From: Alteromonas stellipolaris
Lineage (GTDB): Bacteria > Pseudomonadota > Gammaproteobacteria > Enterobacterales > Alteromonadaceae
Assembly (NCBI RefSeq): GCF_001562115.1
Contig: NZ_CP013926.1
Location: forward strand, 3,100,001-3,164,000
Reading direction: 5' to 3'
Length of the DNA stretch: 64,000 nt
The position numbers and the translations under genes were made by a program. The notes under the pieces are model-generated. The model did not search any database, was not told where the DNA came from, and saw only the letters and a list, made by a program, of their open reading frames with translations. Of the stretch, positions 48,082 through 57,530 are shown in pieces. Each line of letters opens with the position of its first letter. Within the stretch, counting starts at the first letter, position 1.

Positions 48082-48839
48082 GCTTCAGCCTCCTCGTATG
48101 CTTTACCTAAGAAAGCATAACCACTTTTCTCTACTTCTAGCGCCAGTGATGCATCACCACTTTTCACAATTTTACCGTCGGCAAGAATGTGTACAAAGTC
48201 AGGTTTGATGTAATCAAGCAAACGCTGGTAGTGAGTCACTACAATAAAGCTACGCTCACCGTCACGTTGGCTGTTAACACCATCGGCAACCACTTGAAGT
48301 GCATCAACGTCTAGACCTGAGTCAGACTCATCTAGAATACAAAGCTTTGGCTCTAACAAAATCATTTGCATGATTTCGTTACGCTTTTTCTCACCACCAG
48401 AGAAGCCTTCGTTAACACCACGCTTTAAGAAATCTAGCGGCAATTGAACTTGCTTACAGGCTTCTTTCGCTTTCTTTAAAAACTCTGCTGCAGTAAGAGG
48501 CTCTTTGCCGCGCTGTTCACGCATAGCATTTACAGACTCTTTCATGAATTCCATGTTGCTAACGCCTGGAATTTCTACTGGATATTGAAACGCTAAGAAC
48601 AAACCTTCGCGGGCACGTTCTTCAACTTCTAAATCAAGTAAATCTTTACCGTTCAGTGTTACATCGCCTTCGCTCACTTCGTAGCCATCACGGCCAGAAA
48701 GTACGTAACCAAGGGTACTCTTACCGGCACCGTTAGGGCCCATGATAGCGTGTACTTCACCTGGCTTAACTTCTAGGCTAAGCCCTTTAATGATGTTTTT
48801 CTCTTCTACGCTGGCATGTAAATTCTTGATACTAAGCAT
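48078..48839 (-). CDS. sufC: ABC-type ATPase SufC
   Basis: ATPase of the SufBC2D scaffold that drives the conformational change for cluster assembly. It has 253 residues. Walker A is GPNGAGKST near 35-43, the ABC signature FSGGEKKRNEI is near 148-158, Walker B is LCILDESDSGLDVDAL near 168, and the switch His is in VVTHYQRLL near 203. It is cytosolic, unlike transporter ATPases. It begins 3 bp after sufB. Confidence 0.97.
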   Translation of the reverse strand: MLSIKNLHASVEEKNIIKGLSLEVKPGEVHAIMGPNGAGKSTLGYVLSGRDGYEVSEGDVTLNGKDLLDLEVEERAREGLFLAFQYPVEIPGVSNMEFMKESVNAMREQRGKEPLTAAEFLKKAKEACKQVQLPLDFLKRGVNEGFSGGEKKRNEIMQMILLEPKLCILDESDSGLDVDALQVVADGVNSQRDGERSFIVVTHYQRLLDYIKPDFVHILADGKIVKSGDASLALEVEKSGYAFLGKAYEEAEA

Positions 48840-48842
48840 TGA

Positions 48843-50279
48843 TTACCCCACTGAACCTTCAAGACTAATTTCGAGCAGCTTGCCGGCTTCTACGGCGAAT
48901 TCCATCGGCAGCTCTTTGAATACTTCTTTACAGAAACCGTTAACAATCATAGATACGGCTTTTTCTGTGTCTAAACCACGTTGTTTACACAAGAACAACT
49001 GCTCGTCGCTTACTTTCGACGTTGTTGCTTCATGCTCAACAATGGCACTTGGATTTCTACTTTCTATATACGGGAACGTGTGTGCGCCACATTTATCGCC
49101 AATTAGTAGCGAGTCACATTCTGTGAAATTACGTGCGCCATCGGCACGTGGGCCCATTTGCACTAAACCACGATAAGCGTTGTTACTGTTACCCGCTGAA
49201 ATACCTTTAGAGATAATGGTAGAGCGTGTGTTCTTACCAAGGTGAATCATTTTAGTACCCGTGTCGGCTTGCTGCCTACCGCGGGTTAACGCTACTGAGT
49301 AAAACTCACCTACGCTGTTATCACCTTTAAGCACACAGCTTGGGTATTTCCAGGTTACTGCTGAACCCGTTTCAACTTGGGTCCACGAGATTTTTGCGTT
49401 CTTATGACAAATACCACGCTTGGTCACAAAGTTGTAAATACCGCCTTTACCGTTTTCATCACCTGGGTACCAGTTTTGTACGGTTGAGTACTTAATAGTA
49501 GCGTCATCCATAGCAACCAATTCAACCACGGCAGCGTGCAATTGATTTTCATCACGCTGAGGTGCAGTACAGCCTTCTAAGTAGCTTACGTAGCTGCCTT
49601 CTTCAGCAACAATTAAAGTACGTTCAAACTGACCTGTGTTCATTTCGTTTATACGGAAATATGTAGAAAGCTCCATAGGGCAACGTGTGCCTTTTGGAAT
49701 ATAAACGAATGATCCATCGGTAAATACGGCACTGTTTAATGCGGCAAAGTAGTTATCGGTGCGCGGTACTACCGAGCCGATGTACTTTTTCACTAAATCT
49801 GGGTATTTCACAAGTGCTTCTGAAATGGGGCAAAAGATAACGCCCGCTTCTTCTAACTTGCTGCGAAAAGTGGTTACCACCGATACTGAGTCGAATACCG
49901 CGTCTACTGCAACGCCCGCTAGCATTTCTTGTTCGTGCAACGGAATACCTAGCTTTTCGTAGGTACGCAGCAGTTCAGGGTCAACTTCGTCAAGTGACTG
50001 AGGCTTGTCTTTCATACTCTTTGGTGCCGAGTAATAAGAAATGGCTTGATAGTCAATTTTAGGATAATCGACATGAGCCCAATCAGGCTCTTCCATTTCA
50101 AGCCACGAATGATACGCCTTTAAGCGCCATTCTAGCATCCACTCTGGCTCGTCTTTCATTGCTGAAATACGGCGAATTACTGACTCGTCGAGGCCACTTT
50201 CAAAAGTCTCAGATTCGATCTCTGAATAAAATCCAGCATCGTACTTTCTTTCTAACGCCTGTTCGATCTGTTCACTCAT
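48843..50279 (-). CDS. sufB: Iron-sulfur scaffold subunit SufB
   Basis: Main scaffold on which the nascent cluster is built. It has 478 residues, close to the family's 495. Features are the N-terminal helical domain, a beta-helix core with [20 protein letters not shown] near 240, the sulfur-accepting cysteine region [11 protein letters not shown] near 318, and a conserved C-terminal [12 protein letters not shown] with Cys and His near 395-402. It has its own predicted promoter about 160-190 bp upstream. Confidence 0.97.
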   Translation of the reverse strand: MSEQIEQALERKYDAGFYSEIESETFESGLDESVIRRISAMKDEPEWMLEWRLKAYHSWLEMEEPDWAHVDYPKIDYQAISYYSAPKSMKDKPQSLDEVDPELLRTYEKLGIPLHEQEMLAGVAVDAVFDSVSVVTTFRSKLEEAGVIFCPISEALVKYPDLVKKYIGSVVPRTDNYFAALNSAVFTDGSFVYIPKGTRCPMELSTYFRINEMNTGQFERTLIVAEEGSYVSYLEGCTAPQRDENQLHAAVVELVAMDDATIKYSTVQNWYPGDENGKGGIYNFVTKRGICHKNAKISWTQVETGSAVTWKYPSCVLKGDNSVGEFYSVALTRGRQQADTGTKMIHLGKNTRSTIISKGISAGNSNNAYRGLVQMGPRADGARNFTECDSLLIGDKCGAHTFPYIESRNPSAIVEHEATTSKVSDEQLFLCKQRGLDTEKAVSMIVNGFCKEVFKELPMEFAVEAGKLLEISLEGSVG

Positions 50280-50393
50280 GTTGGGATCTCACTTGTTTGC
50301 CTGCGTTTGCTGCCTTCACTACTGGCCTCTCGGTCTTGCCAGTAAGTCACGTCGCCGTTTTGGCTATTTATCTATTTGCCAAAACGTATTTGC

Positions 50394-50467
50394 GATATTC
50401 CTATCGAATATCTAGACAGCCTAAAATTTTGGAGCCGTATTATATAATACCTGAGTATTTCACTCAA
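50394..50467 (-). promoter_or_regulatory. sufB promoter with flanking palindromes
   Basis: TTGAGT (50467-50462), exactly 17 bp, TATAAT (50444-50439) on the minus strand. The -35 region overlaps the palindrome TGAGTATTTCACTCA (50452-50466), and the -10 lies in the palindrome GTATTATATAATAC (50437-50450). In the leader, GATATTC (50394-50400) and GAATATC (50406-50412) form another inverted repeat. These are candidate operators for an unidentified regulator. No type 1 IscR box was seen here. Confidence 0.6.
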
Positions 50468-50564
50468 ATATTCAACAGCCTTGTTAAATAAAAATTAAAT
50501 ATCGTGCTTTTGGACAGTTAAAATACCCGTCAGTGAAGCTTGACTAAGCGGGTACAACATCGCC

Positions 50565-51743
50565 TTAACGACTTGCAGCCAGCACTGTTGCTTCCCGTAA
50601 CCGGGTTACCACGTCGATAACTTTGCTAATGACGTAGGTAATATCGTCTAATGTGGTGAACCTACCAATACTAAAACGTATGCCAGCGTGAGCAAGTTCA
50701 CTACTTCTACCAATGGCGCGTAATACGTATGAAGGTTCTAAGCTTGCCGATGTGCAGGCAGAGCCAGAAGATACCGCAATATCGTTCATCGCCATCATCA
50801 TGCTTTCCCCATCAACACCACCAAAACTCACATTTAAAATGTTCGCTATACGTTGAGTTTCATGGCCATTAAGGTGAACATCATCTAGCTGGCTTAGCCC
50901 TTCCCATAATGCTGTTTTCAACTCACTAATGTGAGCTGAATCCTGTTCTAGCTGCTGATAGGCCAGGTGTATTGCTTCGCCCATGCCCACAATCTGATGG
51001 GTTGCTAATGTACCTGAACGCATACCCCGTTCATGCCCGCCCCCATGAATTTGGGCAGCTAAATTAATTTTTGGACGACGGCGAACGTATAACGCCCCCA
51101 TGCCTTTCGGACCATAAATTTTATGTGCCGAAATAGACAACAGGTCAACTGGTAACGCCTGTAAATCTATGGCGAGTTTACCCACGCTTTGCGCCGCATC
51201 TACATGAAACATAATGTTCTTCGCTCGGCACAACTCACCGATACCGTTAATATCTTGAACAACACCTAATTCATTATTCACGTGCATTACTGAGATCAAA
51301 ATAGTCTCATCAGTTATCGCCGCTTCAAGCTGTGAAACTGAAATAAGGCCAGAAGAATCTACATCAAGATAGGTTACTTCAAAACCTTGTTTCTCTAAAT
51401 GTTCACAGGTATCAAGTACTGCTTTGTGTTCGGTATTAACGGTAATGATATGTTTGCCGTTATTCGCATAGCCTTCGGCTACACCTTTAATAGCCAAATT
51501 GTTTGACTCTGTCGCACCCGAGGTAAAAACAATTTCACGTGGGTCGCAGTTCAGCGCATCACTTATCTGATTGCGGGCGACGTCTACTGCTTCTTCGGCC
51601 ATCCAACCAAAACGATACGAACGGGAAGCAGGATTACCGAAATTGCCATCTAGAGTAAGGCATTGCACCATTTTCTCTGCAACCCGTGGGTCGACAGGTG
51701 TTGTAGCGGCATAATCTAAGTAAATAGGTGTTGAACGAGACAT
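50565..51743 (-). CDS. iscS: Cysteine desulfurase IscS, C-terminally short
   Basis: Group I PLP enzyme that mobilises sulfur for clusters, thiolated tRNA and cofactors. It has 392 residues. The PLP lysine is in [16 protein letters not shown] near 205, and the mobile-loop cysteine in [20 protein letters not shown] near 325-344. Compared with the E. coli protein (404 residues), it ends right after the RLR helix with EATVLAASR. The SPLWEMYKQ tail and the residues after it, associated with IscU binding, are missing. No iscU gene follows. It is co-transcribed with iscR (29-bp gap). Confidence 0.95.
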   Translation of the reverse strand: MSRSTPIYLDYAATTPVDPRVAEKMVQCLTLDGNFGNPASRSYRFGWMAEEAVDVARNQISDALNCDPREIVFTSGATESNNLAIKGVAEGYANNGKHIITVNTEHKAVLDTCEHLEKQGFEVTYLDVDSSGLISVSQLEAAITDETILISVMHVNNELGVVQDINGIGELCRAKNIMFHVDAAQSVGKLAIDLQALPVDLLSISAHKIYGPKGMGALYVRRRPKINLAAQIHGGGHERGMRSGTLATHQIVGMGEAIHLAYQQLEQDSAHISELKTALWEGLSQLDDVHLNGHETQRIANILNVSFGGVDGESMMMAMNDIAVSSGSACTSASLEPSYVLRAIGRSSELAHAGIRFSIGRFTTLDDITYVISKVIDVVTRLREATVLAASR

Positions 51744-51772
51744 AGCGATTTATACATTCTCTAAAGCTGATG

Positions 51773-52258
51773 TTATAACTGAAAACTAACTTCGATATCG
51801 TTGGCAACATTACGAAGAGACGCGCTTTTATCTTGGCGCCCAGCCACTTCCTGAACATCGCGCTTCGCCATTAATTCACCAAGAGTAATATCGTTTAAAA
51901 AGGAGCTTATACGATCGCTCAAATCTTGCCACAAACTATGGGTTAGGCAACGGTCACCACTTTGACAGTCAGCTTGCCCTTGGCAACGGGTAGCATCTAC
52001 AGATTCGTCTACCGCACGAATAACTTCACCAATTGATATATTGGCTGCATCGCGCCCTAGTAAATAGCCACCACCTGGCCCACGAACACTGTCGACTAAT
52101 TGATCTTTACGTAATCGAGAGAAAAGCTGTTCTAAATAAGATAGCGAGATAGCTTGGCGTTCAGAGATATCAGCGAGAGGCACAGGACCGCGTGTCGAAT
52201 GCAATGCTACATCAAGCATTGCCGTTACTGCGTAGCGCCCTTTAGATGTTAATTTCAT
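51773..52258 (-). CDS. iscR: Iron-sulfur cluster regulator IscR
   Basis: Rrf2-family repressor/activator that senses iron-sulfur demand through a [2Fe-2S] cluster. It has 161 residues. The winged helix covers about 1-60 ([19 protein letters not shown]), and [11 protein letters not shown] is the wing near 59-69. The cluster cysteines are at 92, 98 and 104 in [13 protein letters not shown]. With the cluster it should repress its own promoter through the type 1 site at 52296. It heads iscR-iscS and probably reads into suf. Confidence 0.96.
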   Translation of the reverse strand: MKLTSKGRYAVTAMLDVALHSTRGPVPLADISERQAISLSYLEQLFSRLRKDQLVDSVRGPGGGYLLGRDAANISIGEVIRAVDESVDATRCQGQADCQSGDRCLTHSLWQDLSDRISSFLNDITLGELMAKRDVQEVAGRQDKSASLRNVANDIEVSFQL

Positions 52259-52295
52259 AGAATCCTCCCGCTATTAAGATAGCAGGAATTTTCAC

Positions 52296-52345
52296 ATACC
52301 TGACTAAAATGGTCAAGTATAAGACCTAGTAATTTAGTCAAGTAT
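52296..52345 (-). promoter_or_regulatory. IscR binding sites upstream of iscR
   Basis: The 25 bp at 52296-52320 match the type 1 IscR consensus (ATASYYGACTRWWWYAGTCRRSTAT in two halves of the palindrome) at 24 of 25 positions. On the minus strand the left half is ATACTTGACC and the right half AGTCAGGTAT. A second, weaker copy adjoins it: ATACTTGACTAAATTA (52345-52330), whose other half is degenerate. A TATACT element lies between them. The paired arrangement resembles the autoregulated E. coli iscR promoter. Confidence 0.8.
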
Positions 52346-52445
52346 TATTGATTACGCTAATCGTTTTTATCGCTGAACTTTTGCTAAACAATTTAAGTTT
52401 GAAAATTAGTAACTTAAATGCCATTAATTTAATAACCATTAATGA

Positions 52446-53270
52446 TTAGATTGTTGGGTCAAATGCCTCTTGGCCAGCTTTAGCTTTACTCTCGTCTGCA
52501 AATTCAATACCTGTATCGGCGAAATCTTGCGCAGATATGTTATGCAAGTTATCAGTACAAACGTCACCACCGAGGGATTGAATCACTTTGCACATCTCTT
52601 CTACCTTGGTGTCCATCTGATGCATATGCTCTAACATAATCCCCATAGCATTGGCGACAGGATCTGGATTATCGGGCGCAACTGCGTAAGCATCGAACCC
52701 GTATTTTTCCGCAATTTTATGGCGATTGGGGTTAATCTGCGCTGCATCACTTTGTTGCTTAGAGATAATAATTCGCCCAGGAATCCCCACTGCTGTGGCG
52801 CCTGCAGGTATATCTTTTACTACTACCGAATTAGAACCAACTTTGGCATTTTCACCTATGGTAATAGGACCGAGCACTTTAGCGCCTGCGCCTACTACCG
52901 CGCCCTTTTCTAATGTAGGGTGACGTTTCCCCGGCGTCCAACTAGTACCGCCTAATGTTACCCCGTGATACAAAGTAACGTCGTCGCCCACTTCTGCTGT
53001 TTCACCAATCACAACGCCCATGCCATGGTCGATAAATACACGGCGGCCTAGGGTCGCCCCGGGGTGAATTTCTATTCCCGTTAGCCACCGATTGAATGTG
53101 GATAGACTGCGTGCCAACCATTTCCAGTCGGCTTTCCATAATTTGTGACTGACACGATGCAGCCACACGGCATGCAAACCTGGGTAATTGGTTAACACTT
53201 CAAAGGTATTTCGCGCCGCTGGGTCGCGATGAAATACCCCTTGAATGTCGTCTTTAATTCTAGAGAACAC
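52446..53270 (-). CDS. cysE: Serine O-acetyltransferase
   Basis: First step of cysteine synthesis: acetyl-CoA plus serine gives O-acetylserine. It has 274 residues. An N-terminal helical domain is followed by a left-handed beta-helix of hexapeptide repeats (about 60-165) with the catalytic motif [20 protein letters not shown] and HGVTLGGT. The C-terminal tail is longer than in short bacterial CysE, as in the epsilon-type related to Pseudomonas. The start is GTG at 53270 with GAGG 5 nt upstream. It lies between trmJ and iscR, matching Pseudomonas gene order and supplying cysteine for the neighbouring desulfurases. Confidence 0.95.
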   Translation of the reverse strand: MFSRIKDDIQGVFHRDPAARNTFEVLTNYPGLHAVWLHRVSHKLWKADWKWLARSLSTFNRWLTGIEIHPGATLGRRVFIDHGMGVVIGETAEVGDDVTLYHGVTLGGTSWTPGKRHPTLEKGAVVGAGAKVLGPITIGENAKVGSNSVVVKDIPAGATAVGIPGRIIISKQQSDAAQINPNRHKIAEKYGFDAYAVAPDNPDPVANAMGIMLEHMHQMDTKVEEMCKVIQSLGGDVCTDNLHNISAQDFADTGIEFADESKAKAGQEAFDPTI

Positions 53271-53281
53271 GAGTGCCTCGC

Positions 53282-54037
53282 CTAGTTAGGTGATTCATTT
53301 TCGTTGTCAGGCTCTGGCAATGGCGCTTTGACCGATTTATCGATAGACGCCAAGATGCCACGTAATATGTTGAGCTCTTGAGATTCAGGACGAGCGCGAT
53401 TGAACAAACGACGAAGTTTAGTCATTACCACGCCAGGGTGGCTCTTACGAATGAAAGACGTACCTTCTAATGTTGATTCAAGGTGCGTATAAAAACGTTC
53501 TAAATCTTCATTCAGCGGGTACGCTTCTTCAGCCGTAGGTAAAGCTTCTTTGTTTAAGTACGCCATACGAATTTCATAGCATAAGGTTTGTACCGCAGCG
53601 GCTAAGTTCAGCGAGCTGTATTCGGGGTTTGCAGGAATACACATATGAAAGTGACATTGTTGTAACTCTTCGTTGCTTAACCCACTATTTTCGCGACCAA
53701 ATACCAGCGCTACAGGGAAGTTACTTACTTCTTGTACTAGTTTTTCACCGCATTCACGTGGACCTAGCATAGGCCATGAGTGCGTTCTAGAACGGGCCGA
53801 TGTACCCACAACCAAACCACAATCAGACACGGCTTCTTCTAAGGTGCTAACTATTTTGGCGTTCGCTAAAACGTCCCCCGCCCCAGCAGCCAAAGCACTT
53901 GCTTGACCATCAGGCTCATGTACAGGATTAACTAGATAGAGGCTACTCAAGCCCATGGTTTTCATCGCTCGCGCTGTGGAGCCAATGTTGCCAGTGTGTG
54001 ATGTACTCACCAAAATAATACGGATGTTCTCGAGCAT
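53282..54037 (-). CDS. trmJ: tRNA (cytidine/uridine-2'-O-)-methyltransferase TrmJ
   Basis: SPOUT-class enzyme methylating the ribose at position 32 of several tRNAs. From the ATG at 54037 the product ([20 protein letters not shown]...) has 250 residues, the family length; an in-frame start 16 codons earlier is not supported. The trefoil-knot motifs are [22 protein letters not shown] (given in part) near 16-36, [15 protein letters not shown] near 120 and [17 protein letters not shown] near 142. It is divergent from suhB, as in E. coli and Pseudomonas. Confidence 0.95.
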   Translation of the reverse strand: MLENIRIILVSTSHTGNIGSTARAMKTMGLSSLYLVNPVHEPDGQASALAAGAGDVLANAKIVSTLEEAVSDCGLVVGTSARSRTHSWPMLGPRECGEKLVQEVSNFPVALVFGRENSGLSNEELQQCHFHMCIPANPEYSSLNLAAAVQTLCYEIRMAYLNKEALPTAEEAYPLNEDLERFYTHLESTLEGTSFIRKSHPGVVMTKLRRLFNRARPESQELNILRGILASIDKSVKAPLPEPDNENESPN

Positions 54038-54313
54038 GCTTTTTATTACCTGTAGCCTCGTCAATATTGAACGGAATAGTAGCACAATGGCGGTATAGAT
54101 GGCTATCTGCTGCCCTACATTGATACCTCAATATTGTCAGCATCACACATGCTTGTGCAGCCCATCCACATTTCATTTGCATCACACCGCCATTCTGGTT
54201 AAGATGCGCGCGTTTTGAACACCTTACCTTGTTGGTCACTTGCGTAAAACGCATGTTGGGCTAACCTATGGTCGAGGTCAGTTCTTTGGTCTTTTACAAT
54301 TGGTGGTTTATCT

Positions 54314-55090
54314 ATGCATCCTATGCTGAATATTGCGGTGCGCGCAGCGCGTGCGGCCGGCACAATTATTGTTCGTGGTTTTGAAAAACACAACGAAGTA
54401 GCAACTGAATCAAAAGGTTTGAACGATTACGTCACCCAAGTTGATAAAGAAGCTGAGCAAGCTATTATTGCTAAAATTCAGCAATCATTTCCAAATCACT
54501 GCTTTATGGGCGAAGAGTCTGGCGAAACTGCTGGCGCAGATACTGACTTTCAGTGGATTATTGACCCATTAGATGGCACCACCAATTTCATTAAAGGCAT
54601 TCCTCACTTTGCCGTATCTATTGCATTACTTCACAAAGGTCGTTTAGACCAAGCTGTTGTATTTGATCCTATCCGTAGCGAATTATTCACAGCTAGCCGC
54701 GGACAAGGCGCCCAGTTAAATGGTTATCGTATTCGTGCGTCTAAGCCGCGCGATTTAACCGAGACTATTCTAGCCACCGGTATGCCGTTTAAAAACAAAG
54801 CTAAGTTTGGCGAGTATGCACTAAGCCTTAATAAAATTTTCCATGAGTGTGGCGACATCCGCCGTGCTGGTAGTGCAGCGTTAGATTTAGCATACGTTGC
54901 TGCTGGTCGTCATGATGGCTACTGGGAACGTGGTATTAAAACGTGGGATATCGCAGCTGGAGAACTTATTGTTCGTGAAGCTGGCGGCTTAGTCACCGAC
55001 TTTAAAGGCGGCAACGATCCACTTTATAGCGGCGAAATCGTGGCAGGTAGTGCCAAAGTAGTTCAAGGCTTAGTTAAGCATTTAAAATAG
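54314..55090 (+). CDS. suhB: Inositol monophosphatase family protein SuhB
   Basis: Mg2+-dependent inositol-1-phosphatase that also joins the rRNA transcription antitermination complex in E. coli. It has 258 residues. The metal-binding motifs are FMGEESGE near residues 64-71, WIIDPLDGTTNFIKGIPHFA near 80-99 and WERGIKTWDIAAGELIVREAGG (in part) near 208-225. The start MHPMLNIAVRAAR matches E. coli SuhB. It is divergent from trmJ across 276 bp, followed by an intrinsic terminator. Confidence 0.96.
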   Translation: MHPMLNIAVRAARAAGTIIVRGFEKHNEVATESKGLNDYVTQVDKEAEQAIIAKIQQSFPNHCFMGEESGETAGADTDFQWIIDPLDGTTNFIKGIPHFAVSIALLHKGRLDQAVVFDPIRSELFTASRGQGAQLNGYRIRASKPRDLTETILATGMPFKNKAKFGEYALSLNKIFHECGDIRRAGSAALDLAYVAAGRHDGYWERGIKTWDIAAGELIVREAGGLVTDFKGGNDPLYSGEIVAGSAKVVQGLVKHLK

Positions 55091-55142
55091 TCTTTTTAAA
55101 TAGGGCAATTTGTTGACTGATTGCCTGTAAAAAAGGTTAAAT

Positions 55143-55171
55143 AAAAGCGGTGTTCATACACCGCTTTTTTT
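55143..55171. terminator. suhB terminator
   Basis: GCGGTGT (55147-55153), loop TCAT, ACACCGC (55158-55164), T-run 55165-55171 and an A-run on the left. It ends suhB and can also end the convergent acyltransferase gene, whose stop is at 55180. Confidence 0.9.
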
Positions 55172-55179
55172 GTGCCTGT

Positions 55180-56484
55180 TTATAGCGATGTTTTTGTCGC
55201 TGGCTTGGTAAATATCAATGATGCAGATGCTGGACTGGTTGTGTCATTCTCTCTGCTAGCGCCCTTACGCTTTACTTTCAAACCAAACAATACTCGTGTC
55301 ACCACGTTTCTCTTCGCAAGCTCATAAGTGAGTGCACAACCTAATAACGTAAACAGTAAAATGAGCACAAACTGAATTCCTACTGGAAAGCCTATTGAAT
55401 GCAGAGCATACGCGGCAACCACAATTAATGTTTGGTGCATCATGTAGTAAGGAAGCACACCGCTATTAAGGTAGTTAACCCAAGCCATGGGTTTACTTAA
55501 ATAACGCTTTCCAAAACCTAGTATCGCGGCTAACCAAGCCCAATGATTAAGCACGACAATATAGCCTACCATCACTCTGAACCACCAGAACTCAGTCATC
55601 CAATCGCCAACAGGCCCCAACATATCGTGCCTATCGGCAATAATAAGTGAATACATGCACAACGCGACCAGCATGCTTACATAGCGAGTACGCTCTAGCG
55701 CTTCCCATAATTTGGGCTGCAAAATGATAACGGCACCAACTATCATAACGAGAAAGTATTTAGCATGGCTGTACCAATCATTAAGCAAGTCGTGTGTTGT
55801 CGGGTACGTATTTCGTAACATTAGCCATATCGCTACCATTGCCGTAGAAGATGCAAACGCGAAGGTTATCATTCCAATCTGAAGTTTTCGCAACTGAGCC
55901 ATCACCGGAAACAGCAAAATTAACAGTATTGAATACACCCACAAGTAAGGTAGAAACCAAAGATGATTCCATGTCAGTAAGCCAATGTCAGAATGACGCT
56001 CGGCTAGCCACTGCGTATTGGGGTTAATGTATTCTATATAGAACTGCGTAAAGCTAGTATCAATTATCCCATTTACCGTCCACTCAATATAAACTTGCGG
56101 AGCAACTATCACAAACATGCCAAACAGCAACGGAATCAATAATCGCTGTGTTCGCTGGGCTATCAACACCCCAGACCGTTTTAAAAACAAAAGTGGTTGA
56201 GGCTCAATGCGAGTTAACAGCGCGGTAAGTACCATCGAAGAAATCAAAAACAACAGCGACATTCGCCACTGGTTCGTTAAAATCATAACATCTTGTAGCC
56301 ACGCCTGTGGCTGTTCACTTTTGATATGCCATCCCCATTCTAAAACGTAGTACATACCAATGTGATAAAGAATCAACACACCAAATGCGATAACTCTTAG
56401 CGCATCGAGCGCATGAAACCGGGTTGATTGACTTTTATATGTGGTGTTGCCCGTGACTTCGCTGCTACTTATTATTTGTGTCAT
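55180..56484 (-). CDS. Acyltransferase-3 family membrane protein, OpgC-like
   Basis: A 434-residue polytopic protein with about ten transmembrane helices and no SGNH domain. The N-terminal RFHALDALRVIAFGVLILYHIGMYYV (in part, near 22-47) holds the R-x10-H catalytic signature of acyltransferase-3. An NHLWFLPYLWVYSILLILLF block near 172 is reminiscent of OpgC/MdoC, which succinylates periplasmic glucans. The acceptor here is unknown. It is divergent from the membrane LytTR regulator at 56592 across 107 bp, which suggests that regulator controls it. It opens the accessory block between suhB and secF. Confidence 0.85.
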   Translation of the reverse strand: MTQIISSSEVTGNTTYKSQSTRFHALDALRVIAFGVLILYHIGMYYVLEWGWHIKSEQPQAWLQDVMILTNQWRMSLLFLISSMVLTALLTRIEPQPLLFLKRSGVLIAQRTQRLLIPLLFGMFVIVAPQVYIEWTVNGIIDTSFTQFYIEYINPNTQWLAERHSDIGLLTWNHLWFLPYLWVYSILLILLFPVMAQLRKLQIGMITFAFASSTAMVAIWLMLRNTYPTTHDLLNDWYSHAKYFLVMIVGAVIILQPKLWEALERTRYVSMLVALCMYSLIIADRHDMLGPVGDWMTEFWWFRVMVGYIVVLNHWAWLAAILGFGKRYLSKPMAWVNYLNSGVLPYYMMHQTLIVVAAYALHSIGFPVGIQFVLILLFTLLGCALTYELAKRNVVTRVLFGLKVKRKGASRENDTTSPASASLIFTKPATKTSL

Positions 56485-56530
56485 TACTGTCTGTCCTATT
56501 CAATAATATAGTAATAGCGTTTGATATAAC

Positions 56531-56562
56531 GTAGATTTTCTTACTCGCACTAGCGTAGAGTG
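56531..56562 (+). promoter_or_regulatory. Candidate direct repeats for the LytTR protein
   Basis: CGTAGATT (56531) and CGTAGAGT (56555) are direct repeats 24 bp apart in the 107-bp divergent gap. LytTR proteins are known to bind paired direct repeats about two helical turns apart, so these are candidates. The match is by eye only. Confidence 0.35.
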
Positions 56563-56591
56563 ACGAAAGAATGAGAATTTGGGGGTGAGCG

Positions 56592-57506
56592 GTGGGTAGC
56601 AGTGACGAAAAACTCAGTCAGTTTTTTCGCAATACAGAGCGATATCATAAATGGGCAGCCTTTGTACTGCTGGTGATTTATTTATTTTTGAATAACTCCA
56701 TTAATGCCGCATCAGATTGGACAGAACTATCAAGAGACGCAAACAACAGCACTGCGTTATGGGAACCTTATCTGTGGGAATATAGCAGCGCATTAGCTAC
56801 TGCTTTATTAGTCGTTCCGCTTATTTTCTCCATTCGTAAACTCGATACTTACTCATTTGGAATTAGGATATGGCTACTCTGGCATTTTGCTTTCGCAAGT
56901 CTATTTTCTATTGCCCATGTAACATTGATGGTAACATTTAGAGAGCTTTGCTACTTACTATCAGATAAAGAATATAATTTCGGGCCGCTAGCCCGCGAAT
57001 TTTTTTATGAGTACCGTAAGGATATATGGGGCTATATCACCCTTATCACCTTTTATTACATCATTATGTTCAGTTATCGAAGGCTTATCGGAGAAGCTTC
57101 AGTTCTTCGGGAACATGATGCGGATGAGCAACTTCATGGCGCGGGAGGCACTACTTTGTCCTCAACCCTGCCCGACAACCTGTTGGTAAAGAAACTTAAC
57201 AGAGAATTTCTGGTGAAACTCAGTGACGTATACTGGATAGAAGCCTCGGGAAACTATATTAATCTTCACACTTTAAAATCAACATTCCCTTTACGATATA
57301 CCATGAAACAATTCTGTGAGAACGCAGGTGACAAGGGCTTTATTCGCGTTCATCGTTCCTACGCTATTCAATGTACATTTATAAACAATATCGCATTTGA
57401 AGAGAGTGGAGACGGGACCGCCGTCTTACTGGATGGTACAAAAGTAGCTATATCACGGCGATATAAAGAAGATTTAAAAGCACGGTTAACGCCCAGTCTA
57501 TCGTGA
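56592..57506 (+). CDS. Membrane-anchored LytTR-family transcriptional regulator
   Basis: A 304-residue one-component regulator with its sensor in the membrane. Four hydrophobic helices span about residues 18-180 (AAFVLLVIYLFLNNS, ALATALLVVPLIF, IWLLWHFAFASLFSIAHV, YITLITFYYIIMFSY). A linker leads to a C-terminal LytTR DNA-binding domain at about 205-300, with VYWIEASGNYINLH, RVHRSYAIQ and VAISRRYKEDLKARL. There is no receiver domain, so it is not an ordinary response regulator. The start is GTG at 56592 behind GGGGGTGAG. Probable target: the divergent acyltransferase gene. Confidence 0.88.
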   Translation: MGSSDEKLSQFFRNTERYHKWAAFVLLVIYLFLNNSINAASDWTELSRDANNSTALWEPYLWEYSSALATALLVVPLIFSIRKLDTYSFGIRIWLLWHFAFASLFSIAHVTLMVTFRELCYLLSDKEYNFGPLAREFFYEYRKDIWGYITLITFYYIIMFSYRRLIGEASVLREHDADEQLHGAGGTTLSSTLPDNLLVKKLNREFLVKLSDVYWIEASGNYINLHTLKSTFPLRYTMKQFCENAGDKGFIRVHRSYAIQCTFINNIAFEESGDGTAVLLDGTKVAISRRYKEDLKARLTPSLS

Positions 57507-57530
57507 ATGATTACGAGAGAATTGCGCGTA

